DNA from: Chlamydiales bacterium
Lineage (GTDB): Bacteria > Chlamydiota > Chlamydiia > Chlamydiales > JAAKFR01
DNA length: 64,000 bases
NCBI GenBank assembly: GCA_022601445.1
Contig: JAJACP010000001.1
Coordinates: 201,684-265,683 of the forward strand
Direction: 5' to 3'
Within the stretch, counting starts at the first letter, position 1, and each line of letters starts with the position of its first letter. This document shows, in pieces, positions 52,203 through 60,847 of the stretch. The notes under the pieces were generated by a model, which did no database searches, was not told the origin of the DNA, and saw only the letters and a program-made list of their open reading frames with translations. A program made the translations under genes and the position numbers.

Positions 52203-53570
52203 TCAGGTGCATTGATTAATGAGTCGGTTTAGCTGGCCTAAAAGATAGAACGGAAGCGAGAGCAGAGTGTACTCAATTAATGTCCCTGAAGAGTCTTTTA
52301 CACGCACAGGAACAAGACTTGGAAAATCAGAGTTGACTCTCACAGCTATTTGCTTTTCTTTCTCTTTCATAAATTGATGAAGTGAGCGCAGCGCCCCTGT
52401 TGTCCCTGCCTTCACCTCGACGGGGATCACTTTATGTTCATGTTGAATGATATAGTCGATCTCAGCTTCAGCACCTTTTTTTTCTCTTTGCCAGTAATAG
52501 AGAGAAGATGAGATATATGCCGGTGTCAACGTACAAAGTAATTGGCCTGCGAGCTGTTCGGCCATGCCCCCATTATTGACTATTGAGATTTCAGCTATCT
52601 CACTTAGCTGATGTAATGAAAGCCCCAATGATGCACTACAAAGCCCACAATCCAACATGATTACTTTTAAGAATTTACTGTTAATCTCCGCACCCAAAGG
52701 GAGTCCGTTCGCTGAAGTAGCCACAACCTGATGACATAACCTTGCTCTTGAAAGCAAGTCAAGAGCTTGCTTAAGAGGAGTTGAGCTCACCTCACTGTTG
52801 ACATGTTTATAAACGAATTTTTTTCCAAGTTGGCGGGGAATCGAGCTCATCGTCTCTTCAAGACGATCGATCGCAAGACGCCCACTATATTTGGCAAAGT
52901 CATCACGATACGTCGCTAAGAGATCAAAATGAATTTGATTAATCGTTTCAGGGGATTTTTCAGTTGCCCAAGCCAAAACCGCTGCTGGCATGCCACCCAC
53001 AATTAGATACTCTTTGAGCCGTTTTATCAGCTCGGAATGAAGAGCTGTAGGAATGGTGATATTCCAATCGTAGTTTTGGAGATAGGATCTAAGTTCTTGA
53101 CTTCCAATTGCATCTAAAAATTCCTCGAAGGATAAGGGCTCCAAGTGCATATACCCGATCCTACCTACGGGCATACTAAATTCATGTTTAGCCAAAGCAA
53201 AATCTAACAATGAGCCTGCCGCCACCACCGGAAGCTCTGGCATCTCCTCGGAAAACCAGCGTAGCTTTGCAAGAAGGTGTGGAGCTGCTTGAATTTCGTC
53301 TAAAAATAAAAGCGCCTTTGAAGGCTCAATTTTTTTTCCCAATGATGCTGCCAAATTAGCAATGATTTCATTAGGTTCGTTTGAGGCAAATAGAGAGTCT
53401 TGATCGGATCGCTTCTCAAAGTTGAGCTCGATCAATTCTCGCTCCTTTGCATGAGCAAAATCTCGAATAAGCCACGTTTTTCCGACTTGACGAGCTCCTC
53501 GAACCACCAATGGTTTCCGGTTGCTAGATTTCAGCCAATTGGTTAAAAACACCGTGCGATCGCGCTTCAT
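52203..53570 (-). CDS. DUF4143-type AAA ATPase
   Basis: 455 residues. Walker A VRGARQVGKTWLIRDFA and Walker B ALLFLDEIQAAPHLLAKLRW lie in the first 120 residues; PVVAAGSLLDFALAKHEFSMPVGRI is typical of this AAA_14 family, and the C-terminal half is a DUF4143 domain ending in EIDYIIQHEHKVIPVEVKAG, a PD-(D/E)XK-like nuclease core. These genes are mobile accessory elements of unknown role. Two tandem 30-bp palindromes lie just upstream. Confidence 0.9.
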   Translation of the reverse strand: MKRDRTVFLTNWLKSSNRKPLVVRGARQVGKTWLIRDFAHAKERELIELNFEKRSDQDSLFASNEPNEIIANLAASLGKKIEPSKALLFLDEIQAAPHLLAKLRWFSEEMPELPVVAAGSLLDFALAKHEFSMPVGRIGYMHLEPLSFEEFLDAIGSQELRSYLQNYDWNITIPTALHSELIKRLKEYLIVGGMPAAVLAWATEKSPETINQIHFDLLATYRDDFAKYSGRLAIDRLEETMSSIPRQLGKKFVYKHVNSEVSSTPLKQALDLLSRARLCHQVVATSANGLPLGAEINSKFLKVIMLDCGLCSASLGLSLHQLSEIAEISIVNNGGMAEQLAGQLLCTLTPAYISSSLYYWQREKKGAEAEIDYIIQHEHKVIPVEVKAGTTGALRSLHQFMKEKEKQIAVRVNSDFPSLVPVRVKDSSGTLIEYTLLSLPFYLLGQLNRLINQCT

Positions 53571-53617
53571 AATCTTTCCTCAGGTCAACCATCAGTTTAC
53601 CATTACCCCCCAATTAA

Positions 53618-53680
53618 GTCTATAAAAGAAGGGGCTCTTTTATCGACCAGGTCTGTATAAGACGGGGGTCTTTTACGGAC
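53618..53680. repeat. Two tandem 30-bp palindromes between the lipase-like and DUF4143 genes
   Basis: Palindrome 1 (53618-53647) is GTCTATAAAAGA-N6-TCTTTTATCGAC; palindrome 2 (53651-53680) is GTCTGTATAAGA-N6-TCTTTTACGGAC. Each has one or two mismatches between arms, and the two units start exactly 33 bp apart. They sit upstream of the DUF4143 gene start (53570) and directly after the stop of the lipase-like gene, so they could be operators or processing hairpins. Confidence 0.7.
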
Positions 53681-55270
53681 TTAAGAGCAAAAAAGCTGCT
53701 TACGCAGCCTCTCCTTCTGCCGCCGTAACTCCTTCAACTCCCGTTCAATCTCCTCTCTGTTCTCTTCTGTGATCGTATCGATTAAGTCCCTCTCGTGAAG
53801 AGAGATAATTTCGATCTCATTGCGTAGGAATTGCGCCTCCATCCTCCACCCAAAAAGCCTGCGCACAAAACGGAAAAGAAGCTGAGTCGGATCGTAGAGC
53901 TTAGGGAAAAAATTGAGATAATCAAATCGAGAAAGACGCTCGGCATTCTCTTTTTCAATCTCTTCTTGAGTCGGCTCAAAACTGACCCAACTCTCTGAAA
54001 GTGCTGTGATGTTTTGATGCGCAGGAAAGCCGTAACGTACATTGAGCATAAACTTGAGCAGAACCGGCACCACCAAAAGACAATCTAACAGCCCAATCGG
54101 AGAGTAGCGCCACCGCTTTTTGCCCAAAAATAGTGTCACTCTTCCAATGACAGAAGATCCAATGCGCCAAAATGCAAAATCATCGAGATTGGCCGTAACA
54201 CAGATTTTATCCTGCCGCTCTTTGTCCATTGAATGGTAAAATTCATAGTCTCTTTGGTTGGGCATTGGTGGATTAAAGGCGTATACCCTCTCGACCAAAT
54301 CGTGCGAGTACAAACCAATCTGAATCGCCAGCGATCCTCCCATACTATGTCCTGCAACAAGGGGACGCAGCCCTTGATTGAGTTCGCGTAAATGCTTGTG
54401 AATACGGCGCCAGGAGTGAGCATAGGCCGCGGTTGCCGAGCCATGAGCCGCAAAGTTGGCCATGATCGAGCCGATCATCATGGGTTGGGAAGGCCAAAGC
54501 TCCGTCCCCTGGCAGAGATAAAGGGGAACCGCTTCCTCCTCCAGAGGCACTAAGCTCACGGTGCGTACACCTTCGGCAATTAAATGCTTGTGACATCGAT
54601 AGGCAATCAATCTGTCTTTCTCATGAAAGCATGGAACCTGAAGCGTTTTTCCCTCAATTTCTCGGTAGGCTGCGCCATGGCTGAGAAGGGCTAATGTCAG
54701 CCAACGCCTGCGTACAGGGTCTTCGATACTCGAGGCACGCGCAAGATCCTTTCGAATGTTGCTAAGCTGCTCCCGATCTTTTTTGAGTCGAAGCAAAATG
54801 GAAAATTTGGGAAGAAGACCCGGTGGCGTAGCATCCTCGTCGTGGTAAAGAGCACTTTCACTATTCCACTCTACTCGAAGAGGGTTGAGCTGAATACTTT
54901 TTTCCGAAAGAGGTGCGCCCAGCCTTTTCCAAATCTTGTGAAAAAGATCGACTGAAAGAGGATCTCCAAGCGCATACATGCGCAAAAACCCATCCTCCCC
55001 AATAATGCGAGGTAAAACTTTAGGCCTTTTAGAACCCAATTCCTCAATCCAAAGGGCACGCACAAAACGGCTTGCCTCTTCCCAAGTGTTGACCTGTTTA
55101 ACTTCGGCTACACATTGAGCAAAGACGTGCGCTAGAACGTCGCGATTTGCTTCCGGATCTTGGGGTAAGCGCGACTCAATTGTAAAGAGTCCCCCTTTTC
55201 GGCAAATCCACCCTCTCTTTCCCGTATGCTCATAAATTTCAGCCAATCTCATCAAAAATAGCCGTTCCAA
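53681..55270 (-). CDS. Alpha/beta-hydrolase (lipase class 3-like) protein
   Basis: 529 residues. LVAGHSMGGSLAIQIGLYSH is a nucleophile elbow (GxSxG) followed by the usual helix; TANLDDFAFWRIG may hold the catalytic Asp, and a downstream His may be the HQNITALSESWV one. A pair of hydrophobic segments near 395-415 and the basic, charged C-terminal helix (about 490-529) suggest membrane contact. The family hydrolyses lipid esters. A start at 55252 is possible; the ATG at 55270 overlaps yggS by 32 bp. Confidence 0.75.
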   Translation of the reverse strand: MERLFLMRLAEIYEHTGKRGWICRKGGLFTIESRLPQDPEANRDVLAHVFAQCVAEVKQVNTWEEASRFVRALWIEELGSKRPKVLPRIIGEDGFLRMYALGDPLSVDLFHKIWKRLGAPLSEKSIQLNPLRVEWNSESALYHDEDATPPGLLPKFSILLRLKKDREQLSNIRKDLARASSIEDPVRRRWLTLALLSHGAAYREIEGKTLQVPCFHEKDRLIAYRCHKHLIAEGVRTVSLVPLEEEAVPLYLCQGTELWPSQPMMIGSIMANFAAHGSATAAYAHSWRRIHKHLRELNQGLRPLVAGHSMGGSLAIQIGLYSHDLVERVYAFNPPMPNQRDYEFYHSMDKERQDKICVTANLDDFAFWRIGSSVIGRVTLFLGKKRWRYSPIGLLDCLLVVPVLLKFMLNVRYGFPAHQNITALSESWVSFEPTQEEIEKENAERLSRFDYLNFFPKLYDPTQLLFRFVRRLFGWRMEAQFLRNEIEIISLHERDLIDTITEENREEIERELKELRRQKERLRKQLFCS

Positions 55271-55880
55271 TCCGTACTAATGTCGCTCCCTCCTCAATGG
55301 CAATGGAGTAATCGGAGCTCATCCCCATAGAGAGCGTTGAAAGATCTGCCCTTGTCCCCACGCTTTGTTGCAGGCGGTCGCGGAGCAGACGGAGCCTAGT
55401 AAAAGAGGCACGCACACTAGATTCATTATCCGTTAAAGGAGCCATTGTCATCAATCCCTTCACTTCAATTCCTTCCAAGTTCAAAAGATCAGGGAAAACG
55501 GCCTCCCACTCTTCTGGTGGGAGGCCGCTTTTGGAAGCCTCTCCCGATGTATTGGCCTCTAAAAGAAGCGAGGTACGCACACCTTTATTGAGACTAGAGC
55601 GTGAGATCTTACGTGCTAACTCAACAGAATCGACCGAGTGGATCAAAGAAAACTGCCCGATTACTTTATTGATCTTTTTGCTCTGTAGCTTCCCAATAAA
55701 ATGCCACCGCACATCAGCGGGCATCTGCTCCTTTTTCTCGAGAGCCTCTTGAACGCGGTTTTCCCCAAAGTCCCGCGCTCCTGCCTTATAGACCTCGAGC
55801 ATTTCGGCAACCGAACGTCCTTTAGAGACAACGACCAATGTAACCTCTTTCAGATCTGCTAAAAGAGCATCTAAATTCAA
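55239..55880 (-). CDS. YggS/PLPBP-family pyridoxal phosphate homeostasis protein
   Basis: 213 residues. TLVVVSKGRSVAEMLEVY contains the PLP-binding Lys, and ARDFGENRVQEALEK, RWHFIGKLQSKK and LSMGMSSDYSIAIEEGATLVRIGTAIF are family motifs. It buffers the PLP pool and has no catalytic reaction. It is cotranscribed with its neighbours (4-bp overlap with the next gene). Confidence 0.94.
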   Translation of the reverse strand: MNLDALLADLKEVTLVVVSKGRSVAEMLEVYKAGARDFGENRVQEALEKKEQMPADVRWHFIGKLQSKKINKVIGQFSLIHSVDSVELARKISRSSLNKGVRTSLLLEANTSGEASKSGLPPEEWEAVFPDLLNLEGIEVKGLMTMAPLTDNESSVRASFTRLRLLRDRLQQSVGTRADLSTLSMGMSSDYSIAIEEGATLVRIGTAIFDEIG

Positions 55881-56323
55881 GAAAGTCCTTTCGGTTCTCT
55901 TAAAATTTCAGATAAGATAATCATTGCCCGCTTCGGATTCTGTTTTTTGATCACATCTTGAATCACGTTTCGATGCGTCCTTTTCCTTTGCGTCTCTATA
56001 ATGTACGCATCACTTACGATTCGTTCTTTAAATTGGGGATCGACATGCGTTTCCAGATACCGCTCTTCAATCTGGGATTCAAACTCTCTCTCTCCCACCT
56101 CTGATTCGAAAGAAAAATCTTTCTTCACCAAGCCTTCTGTTTTAGGAGGGGCGCGTGCAACTTTAGGAGGGGGAGGCGGGACCAACTCTTCCTCCTCCTC
56201 CTCTTCGTAAAACTCCTCAGAAGCTTCTGTTTTCTTTTTGTCCACCAACAACTTACGCAGTAGAGGCACTAAAAAAATCAGTAAGATAATGAGAAAGCCA
56301 ATCAAATCACCAAACCAATCCAT
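55877..56323 (-). CDS. Membrane-anchored hypothetical protein with acidic/Pro-rich linker
   Basis: 148 residues: an N-terminal membrane helix (WFGDLIGFLIILLIFLVPLL), a charged Glu run and Pro run (EEEEEEELVPPPPPK), then a helical C-terminus with Lys/Arg (KKQNPKRAMIILSEILREP). No family recognised. It lies between yggS and floA in the same operon and could be a partner of the FloA/NfeD proteins, but nothing in the sequence shows that. Confidence 0.7.
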   Translation of the reverse strand: MDWFGDLIGFLIILLIFLVPLLRKLLVDKKKTEASEEFYEEEEEEELVPPPPPKVARAPPKTEGLVKKDFSFESEVGEREFESQIEERYLETHVDPQFKERIVSDAYIIETQRKRTHRNVIQDVIKKQNPKRAMIILSEILREPKGLS

Positions 56324-56326
56324 GCT

Positions 56327-57349
56327 TTATTGCTCCAGTGGCCCCTCTTCGTTTTCTTCCGGTTGGGCGATTGACTCGCGCATCTCTGTATCCGCTTGTA
56401 CATTTTTGAGTCGCAGATAGTCCATATATCCCAAATTGCCCGCACGGAGCGCATCGGCAATGGCCATGGGAATCTTGGCCTCCGCTTCCACAAACCGGGC
56501 GCGCATATCCTGTACTTTGGCCATGTTTTCTCTTTCCATCGCCACCGCCATGGCCCGTCTTTCTTCCGCTTTTGCCTGCGCAATGCGTTTATCCGATTCG
56601 GCTCGGTCTGCTCTCAAACGGGCTCCAATGTTCTCACCAACCGTGATATAGGCAATATCAATGGAGAGAATTTCAAAAGCCGTTTGTGAGTCTAGACCTC
56701 TATCTAGTACCAGCTGTGAGATCCGCTGTGGATTGCCCAATACATCCAAGTGAGTGTCAGCCTGACCAATCGCATTGACAATCCCCTCTCCCACACGGGC
56801 AATGATCGTCTCTTCGGTCGCCCCTCCAACCAGCTGAGCCAAGTTCGTCCGCACCGTCACCCGAGCGCGACAGAGAAGCTGCACACCATCCTTGGCCACA
56901 CCCACGATGTAGTCTCCTTGGACGCTCTTGTTAGAAGGACAGTCAATCACCTTCGGATTGACCGAAGTACGCACCGCATCTAAAATGTCTCTTCCGGCTA
57001 AATCAATGGCAGTTGCCTGCTTCCAAGAGAGCGGAATGTTGGCCTTATCGGCTGCGATCATCGCGCGGACCACTTCCAAAACACGCCCACCAGCCAAGTA
57101 ATGTGTCTCCAAATCATTTACTTCAATTTGCTTCAGTCCCGCCTTATAGGCATTAATGCGGGCGTTCACGATCACTTTAGGCGGAATCTTCCGCAGACTC
57201 ATTCCAATGATGTTAAAAAGAGCGATCGGTGTCCCTGAAACGAACGCTTGAAACCAGAGACTGATAAATCTTCCCACGATCGCCAGGACGACCAGCAACA
57301 CGATCGCCAAAACGATAATCAAGATGTAAAATTCGACTAATATATCCAT
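56327..57349 (-). CDS. floA: FloA-type flotillin-like protein
   Basis: 340 residues. One membrane hairpin at residues 8-32 is followed by the SPFH/UPF0365 domain ([41 protein letters not shown]) and a coiled-coil C-terminus rich in Ala/Glu/Arg. FloA scaffolds membrane microdomains. The upstream overlapping genes are two NfeD proteins, as in most bacterial floA operons, where NfeD anchors flotillin. Confidence 0.93.
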   Translation of the reverse strand: MDILVEFYILIIVLAIVLLVVLAIVGRFISLWFQAFVSGTPIALFNIIGMSLRKIPPKVIVNARINAYKAGLKQIEVNDLETHYLAGGRVLEVVRAMIAADKANIPLSWKQATAIDLAGRDILDAVRTSVNPKVIDCPSNKSVQGDYIVGVAKDGVQLLCRARVTVRTNLAQLVGGATEETIIARVGEGIVNAIGQADTHLDVLGNPQRISQLVLDRGLDSQTAFEILSIDIAYITVGENIGARLRADRAESDKRIAQAKAEERRAMAVAMERENMAKVQDMRARFVEAEAKIPMAIADALRAGNLGYMDYLRLKNVQADTEMRESIAQPEENEEGPLEQ

Positions 57350-57825
57350 TACTTTGCTTCACCTTTTAACTTAACAATTAAGTGGGCGCCTTCGCCTCCC
57401 ACCACCACAATTTTCGATCCCTTTACCACATATCCTGTTTTTGAAACGGCTTGATACCGTTTTTCTTTCGCCAAAATATGCCCTGCCGGCTTTAAATCCG
57501 AGAGCGCTTCTCCCTCTGCACCAATTAACCCTTTATCAAACGACGAGGCGACATACCCCTCCTGAGCTGTATTCAAAAAAATTCCCGTAGCCCGTCCTGT
57601 TTTGATCCGCCAGATAGCAAACCAAATGAGCACTCCCATTCCCACCAAAGAGCCCGTCACATACAGCACAATCGCAAGAGCCGACTGCGCCTTAAGGGCA
57701 AAAAGCACAATGCTAATCAATACCAATAGAGCCCCAATGGCACCCATAATCCCACCAGGCAGAAAAAACTCTAAAAAGATCATGAGAAAGCCAACCCCTA
57801 GTAGCAGCAAAGCACTCCAATTCAT
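57349..57825 (-). CDS. Short NfeD-like membrane protein
   Basis: 158 residues: three hydrophobic segments in the first 75 residues and a C-terminal OB-fold domain ([20 protein letters not shown] ... [14 protein letters not shown]) typical of NfeD. It shares the single base 57349 with the floA start. It likely interacts with flotillin in the membrane. Confidence 0.92.
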   Translation of the reverse strand: MNWSALLLLGVGFLMIFLEFFLPGGIMGAIGALLVLISIVLFALKAQSALAIVLYVTGSLVGMGVLIWFAIWRIKTGRATGIFLNTAQEGYVASSFDKGLIGAEGEALSDLKPAGHILAKEKRYQAVSKTGYVVKGSKIVVVGGEGAHLIVKLKGEAK

Positions 57826-59399
57826 TCGGTCTCCTCGACAATCATCTTACTTCCCTCAATTCCAATCACGCGCACTTTTGTTCCCTTTTGCAAAAATTTT
57901 CCGCTACTCACAGCATCATAGGGCTCTTGCTCAATTTCAACGCGCCCCGCTGTTCTTAAAGGAGAGATCACCACTCCCTCAGATCCCACCTTCGGCAAAT
58001 GCTCCTTGGCCGTCCCTGCGACATATCCGTGCTTTGCCTCCTGCTCTCCACGCAGGACAAGCGGAGAAAAAAGGGCAAAGCGCGGCACGACATACTTAGC
58101 CAAAAGCGCAATCGCGATCACACCCACAATCACAGCTCCTGCTAGCCAAACCAACCGTCCAAAGATAAACTCACCTGCTGCATTAAGCGTATTGGTATCA
58201 AAATCGAAGTCAATCTGCCCAATGCCAGGAAGCAGTAAGACAAATAGCGCCCCAACAGCCAAAATAATCCCGATAATCCCCGTAATCCCAAAACCCGGAA
58301 TGACAAAGAGCTCCACTAAAATAAGTACAACCCCCACACCCAAGATGATAAATTCTAGCCAGCCCGCTGCCTCCAAAGCAAAACTCGAGAGAATGATCAA
58401 TCCCAAACAGACCAGACCGATGATTCCTGGAAAGCCAAAACCCGGCGTACTCATTTCCATATAAAATCCGAGCAAAAGACCCAAAAAGAGGATCGAGGTC
58501 ACAATCGGTGACCCAAGAAACGCAAAAAAGCGCGTTTTCCAATCCATCTTGTAGGTCTTGATCACCGCATTTGGAATCGCCTTAAAAAACGGATAGGTAA
58601 AGAGAAGCTCCTGACTCGCGTGCCACTCCCCTTTCTCCTTCTGCTCATCAGAGATGGGTACCAATTTTTCAGGAAGCAAACGTATATCTGAAACGCCTAA
58701 CTCGAGCATTTGTTGCGAATTGAGCGTAAGCAATTTGCCTTTTTTAGTGATCACCTCATCGGCGGCAATGATATCCTCATCTTTACTCAAGTCCACCACT
58801 TTTCCCTCCCGCACGACCAAAATCAGGTCAGCATCCACCATCGCCTCCGCAATCAGAGGGTTGCGATCGAAGTAGGCAGCGCGATTGGCAAAATCGGCGC
58901 GGATGGCCGAGTTCACTTTTTCAGAGGTCGCCTCACCCGTTTGCGAAACAGGCGCGGCTGCTCCCATGCTCGCATCTTTTACGGCGGCGATGTAGCGGCA
59001 CGAGTAAGCGAGCATCGCGCCTGCTGAGATGGCCCAGTTATTGACAACAGCTACTACGGGGATGTCATATTGGGTATCGATCTCTTTGAGGGCATCTGAG
59101 ATTTTTTGAGCTGCAAAGACTTGGCCACCAGGCGTATCGAGTTCAAGGATAATAAAGATCGGTTTCACTTCATCTCGGAAGTAGTCGAGCGCTTTTCTGA
59201 TGTAGATGAAGGTGCCTTGCCCAATTTGCGTCTCGTGTCCTCCAATATAAATATGACCGATGACATTAGGCCCCTCTTCTGAATAGGATATGTGCTCCTC
59301 TAGACTCTGGTTGAGCGCTTCAGGGGAGATAGCGAGACTCGCAAAGCCACTGACACAAAGAAAGAGTAGAGAGAGAATCCATCGCATAGGCTGCATCAT
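57822..59399 (-). CDS. Long NfeD (membrane-bound ClpP-class serine protease with OB domain)
   Basis: 525 residues with a signal peptide (RWILSLLFLCVSGFASLA). The protease domain has the catalytic Ser in NNWAISAGAMLAYSC and Lys in the downstream segment, in the SppA/ClpP fold; ELDTPGGQVFAA is the family motif. Four or five membrane helices (about 290-420) and a C-terminal OB domain follow. Long NfeD proteins are intramembrane proteases that cut stomatin-type proteins, here most likely FloA. A 4-bp overlap with the short nfeD confirms the operon. Confidence 0.92.
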   Translation of the reverse strand: MMQPMRWILSLLFLCVSGFASLAISPEALNQSLEEHISYSEEGPNVIGHIYIGGHETQIGQGTFIYIRKALDYFRDEVKPIFIILELDTPGGQVFAAQKISDALKEIDTQYDIPVVAVVNNWAISAGAMLAYSCRYIAAVKDASMGAAAPVSQTGEATSEKVNSAIRADFANRAAYFDRNPLIAEAMVDADLILVVREGKVVDLSKDEDIIAADEVITKKGKLLTLNSQQMLELGVSDIRLLPEKLVPISDEQKEKGEWHASQELLFTYPFFKAIPNAVIKTYKMDWKTRFFAFLGSPIVTSILFLGLLLGFYMEMSTPGFGFPGIIGLVCLGLIILSSFALEAAGWLEFIILGVGVVLILVELFVIPGFGITGIIGIILAVGALFVLLLPGIGQIDFDFDTNTLNAAGEFIFGRLVWLAGAVIVGVIAIALLAKYVVPRFALFSPLVLRGEQEAKHGYVAGTAKEHLPKVGSEGVVISPLRTAGRVEIEQEPYDAVSSGKFLQKGTKVRVIGIEGSKMIVEETE

Positions 59400-59460
59400 G
59401 CCTAAGCAAACTTTTTCTTACTAGTTCTCAGTAAATCGCCCTGATTGATTAACTGTCTTG

Positions 59461-59521
59461 AGTATCAGAAGACCTGACAATTTCAAAGTGGCATTTTGAA
59501 ATTGTCGGGGCTACTGATACT
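59461..59521. other. Long inverted repeat at the 3' end of hemL
   Basis: AGTATCAG (59461-59468) pairs with CTGATACT (59514-59521), and CTGACAATTTCAAA with TTTGAAATTGTCGG inside. The hemL stop codon (59483-59485) lies within this palindrome, so the last dozen codons of hemL are in its stem. It may be a terminator or a processing hairpin, though no T-tract follows. Confidence 0.6.
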
Positions 59522-60793
59522 GAGCCATTCCACCATACACTCCCGTGTGTAGTTAAGACTCGTGTCTGAGTGAGCAGAGGAGAGGAAGTTGGCCTCAAAC
59601 TGCGAGGGAGAAACATAAATCCCCTGCTCATACAACGCCTGGAAAAAGCGTACAAATGCAGTTTGATCACAACGCTTTACATCCTCGATTGTGTGAATCG
59701 GATGCCCCCCAAAAAAGAGCGTGAAAAGCGATCCCACTTGATGGAGCCTCATCTTCAGACCACCCTCCTCAATCACTGCACGAATCGGAGCCGTGAGGCT
59801 GTCTGTCTTCTCTTGCAACGTCTGATAAAACCCAGGGGCTGCGCACAGTTTCAAGGCCTGCAGCCCCGCTTCCATCGCGACCGGATTTCCGGATAGAGTG
59901 CCCGCTTGGTAGACCGCTCCAATTGGGGCTAAGTGGTCCATGATTTCTGCTTTTCCGCCAAATGCCGCGGCAGGAAAGCCGCCTCCCACAATTTTTCCAA
60001 AGCACGTCAGATCAGGCTCTATGCCATAAAGTTCCTGAGCACCCCCTAATGCAACTCGAAAACCAGTAATCACTTCATCAAAAATTAGAAGCGCTCCCAC
60101 TTTTTGAGTCTCTTCGCGGAGCATCTCCAAAAACCCTTCTTTAGGCATGATAACACCCATATTGGCTGCGATCGGCTCTAAGATAAGTCCTGCAATCCGC
60201 TCTCCATATGTTTGGAAGACCTCTCGGCAAGCATCAAAATCATTATAAGGAAGACAGAGCGTATGCTTGACAAAATCTTCAGGCACACCTGCTGAAGAAG
60301 CGAGGTGTGCGGCTCCCGAGCCTGCTTGAATGAGAAACGAGTCGGCATGACCATGATAATGGCCCGCAAATTTAAGAAGCAGATCGCGCTTTGTGAAACC
60401 GCGAGCGAGACGAGCGGCGCTCATCGTCGCCTCGGTTCCAGAAGAGACAAAACGGACCTTTTCTACTGAAGGGACAGATTCGGTAATCAGGTGCGCGAGT
60501 TTAGCCTCGACCTCTGTTGTGATCCCGAAAGAGCTCCCTTTAGCCACTTGCCTCTGGGCCACCTCGACAATAGCGGGATGCGCATGCCCATGAATCAACG
60601 CTCCCCAAGAGCAGCAAAAGTCGATATAGGTGGTGCCATCAACATCAAGGATGGTGTCACCTTGTCCAGACTGGACGACAAGAGGAGTTTGGTTGAGTCC
60701 AGGGAAAGCGCGAACTGGCGAATTCACTCCTCCAGGAATGAACTGACACGAGGCGTGGTAGATCTCTTGGCTTGTTAAGGATGTTTTTGTCAT
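59483..60793 (-). CDS. hemL: Glutamate-1-semialdehyde 2,1-aminomutase
   Basis: 436 residues. The PLP Lys lies in LTCFGKIVGGGFPAAAFGG, with LLIFDEVITGFRVALGGA as the Asp-containing motif and SSGTEATMSAARLARG near the cofactor. It makes 5-aminolevulinate for haem. The C-terminal end extends into the palindrome at 59461-59521. Confidence 0.96.
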   Translation of the reverse strand: MTKTSLTSQEIYHASCQFIPGGVNSPVRAFPGLNQTPLVVQSGQGDTILDVDGTTYIDFCCSWGALIHGHAHPAIVEVAQRQVAKGSSFGITTEVEAKLAHLITESVPSVEKVRFVSSGTEATMSAARLARGFTKRDLLLKFAGHYHGHADSFLIQAGSGAAHLASSAGVPEDFVKHTLCLPYNDFDACREVFQTYGERIAGLILEPIAANMGVIMPKEGFLEMLREETQKVGALLIFDEVITGFRVALGGAQELYGIEPDLTCFGKIVGGGFPAAAFGGKAEIMDHLAPIGAVYQAGTLSGNPVAMEAGLQALKLCAAPGFYQTLQEKTDSLTAPIRAVIEEGGLKMRLHQVGSLFTLFFGGHPIHTIEDVKRCDQTAFVRFFQALYEQGIYVSPSQFEANFLSSAHSDTSLNYTRECMVEWLSISSPDNFKMPL

Positions 60794-60847
60794 GAAGAGG
60801 AGATTAACAGAAGGCGAAAAAATGGAAAAGCAGTATCGTATTAGGGC

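Noticed and set aside
54136-54596. Antisense or shifted frames in the lipase-like gene as a second protein
   Set aside because: The main frame carries the GHSMGG motif over its full length; the other frames are on the same strand shifted and lack start signals.
58006-58464. 152-codon sense-strand frame opposite the long nfeD gene
   Set aside because: Ser/Pro/Lys-rich antisense of hydrophobic helices, a typical artefact; the nfeD frame has clear protease and membrane motifs.
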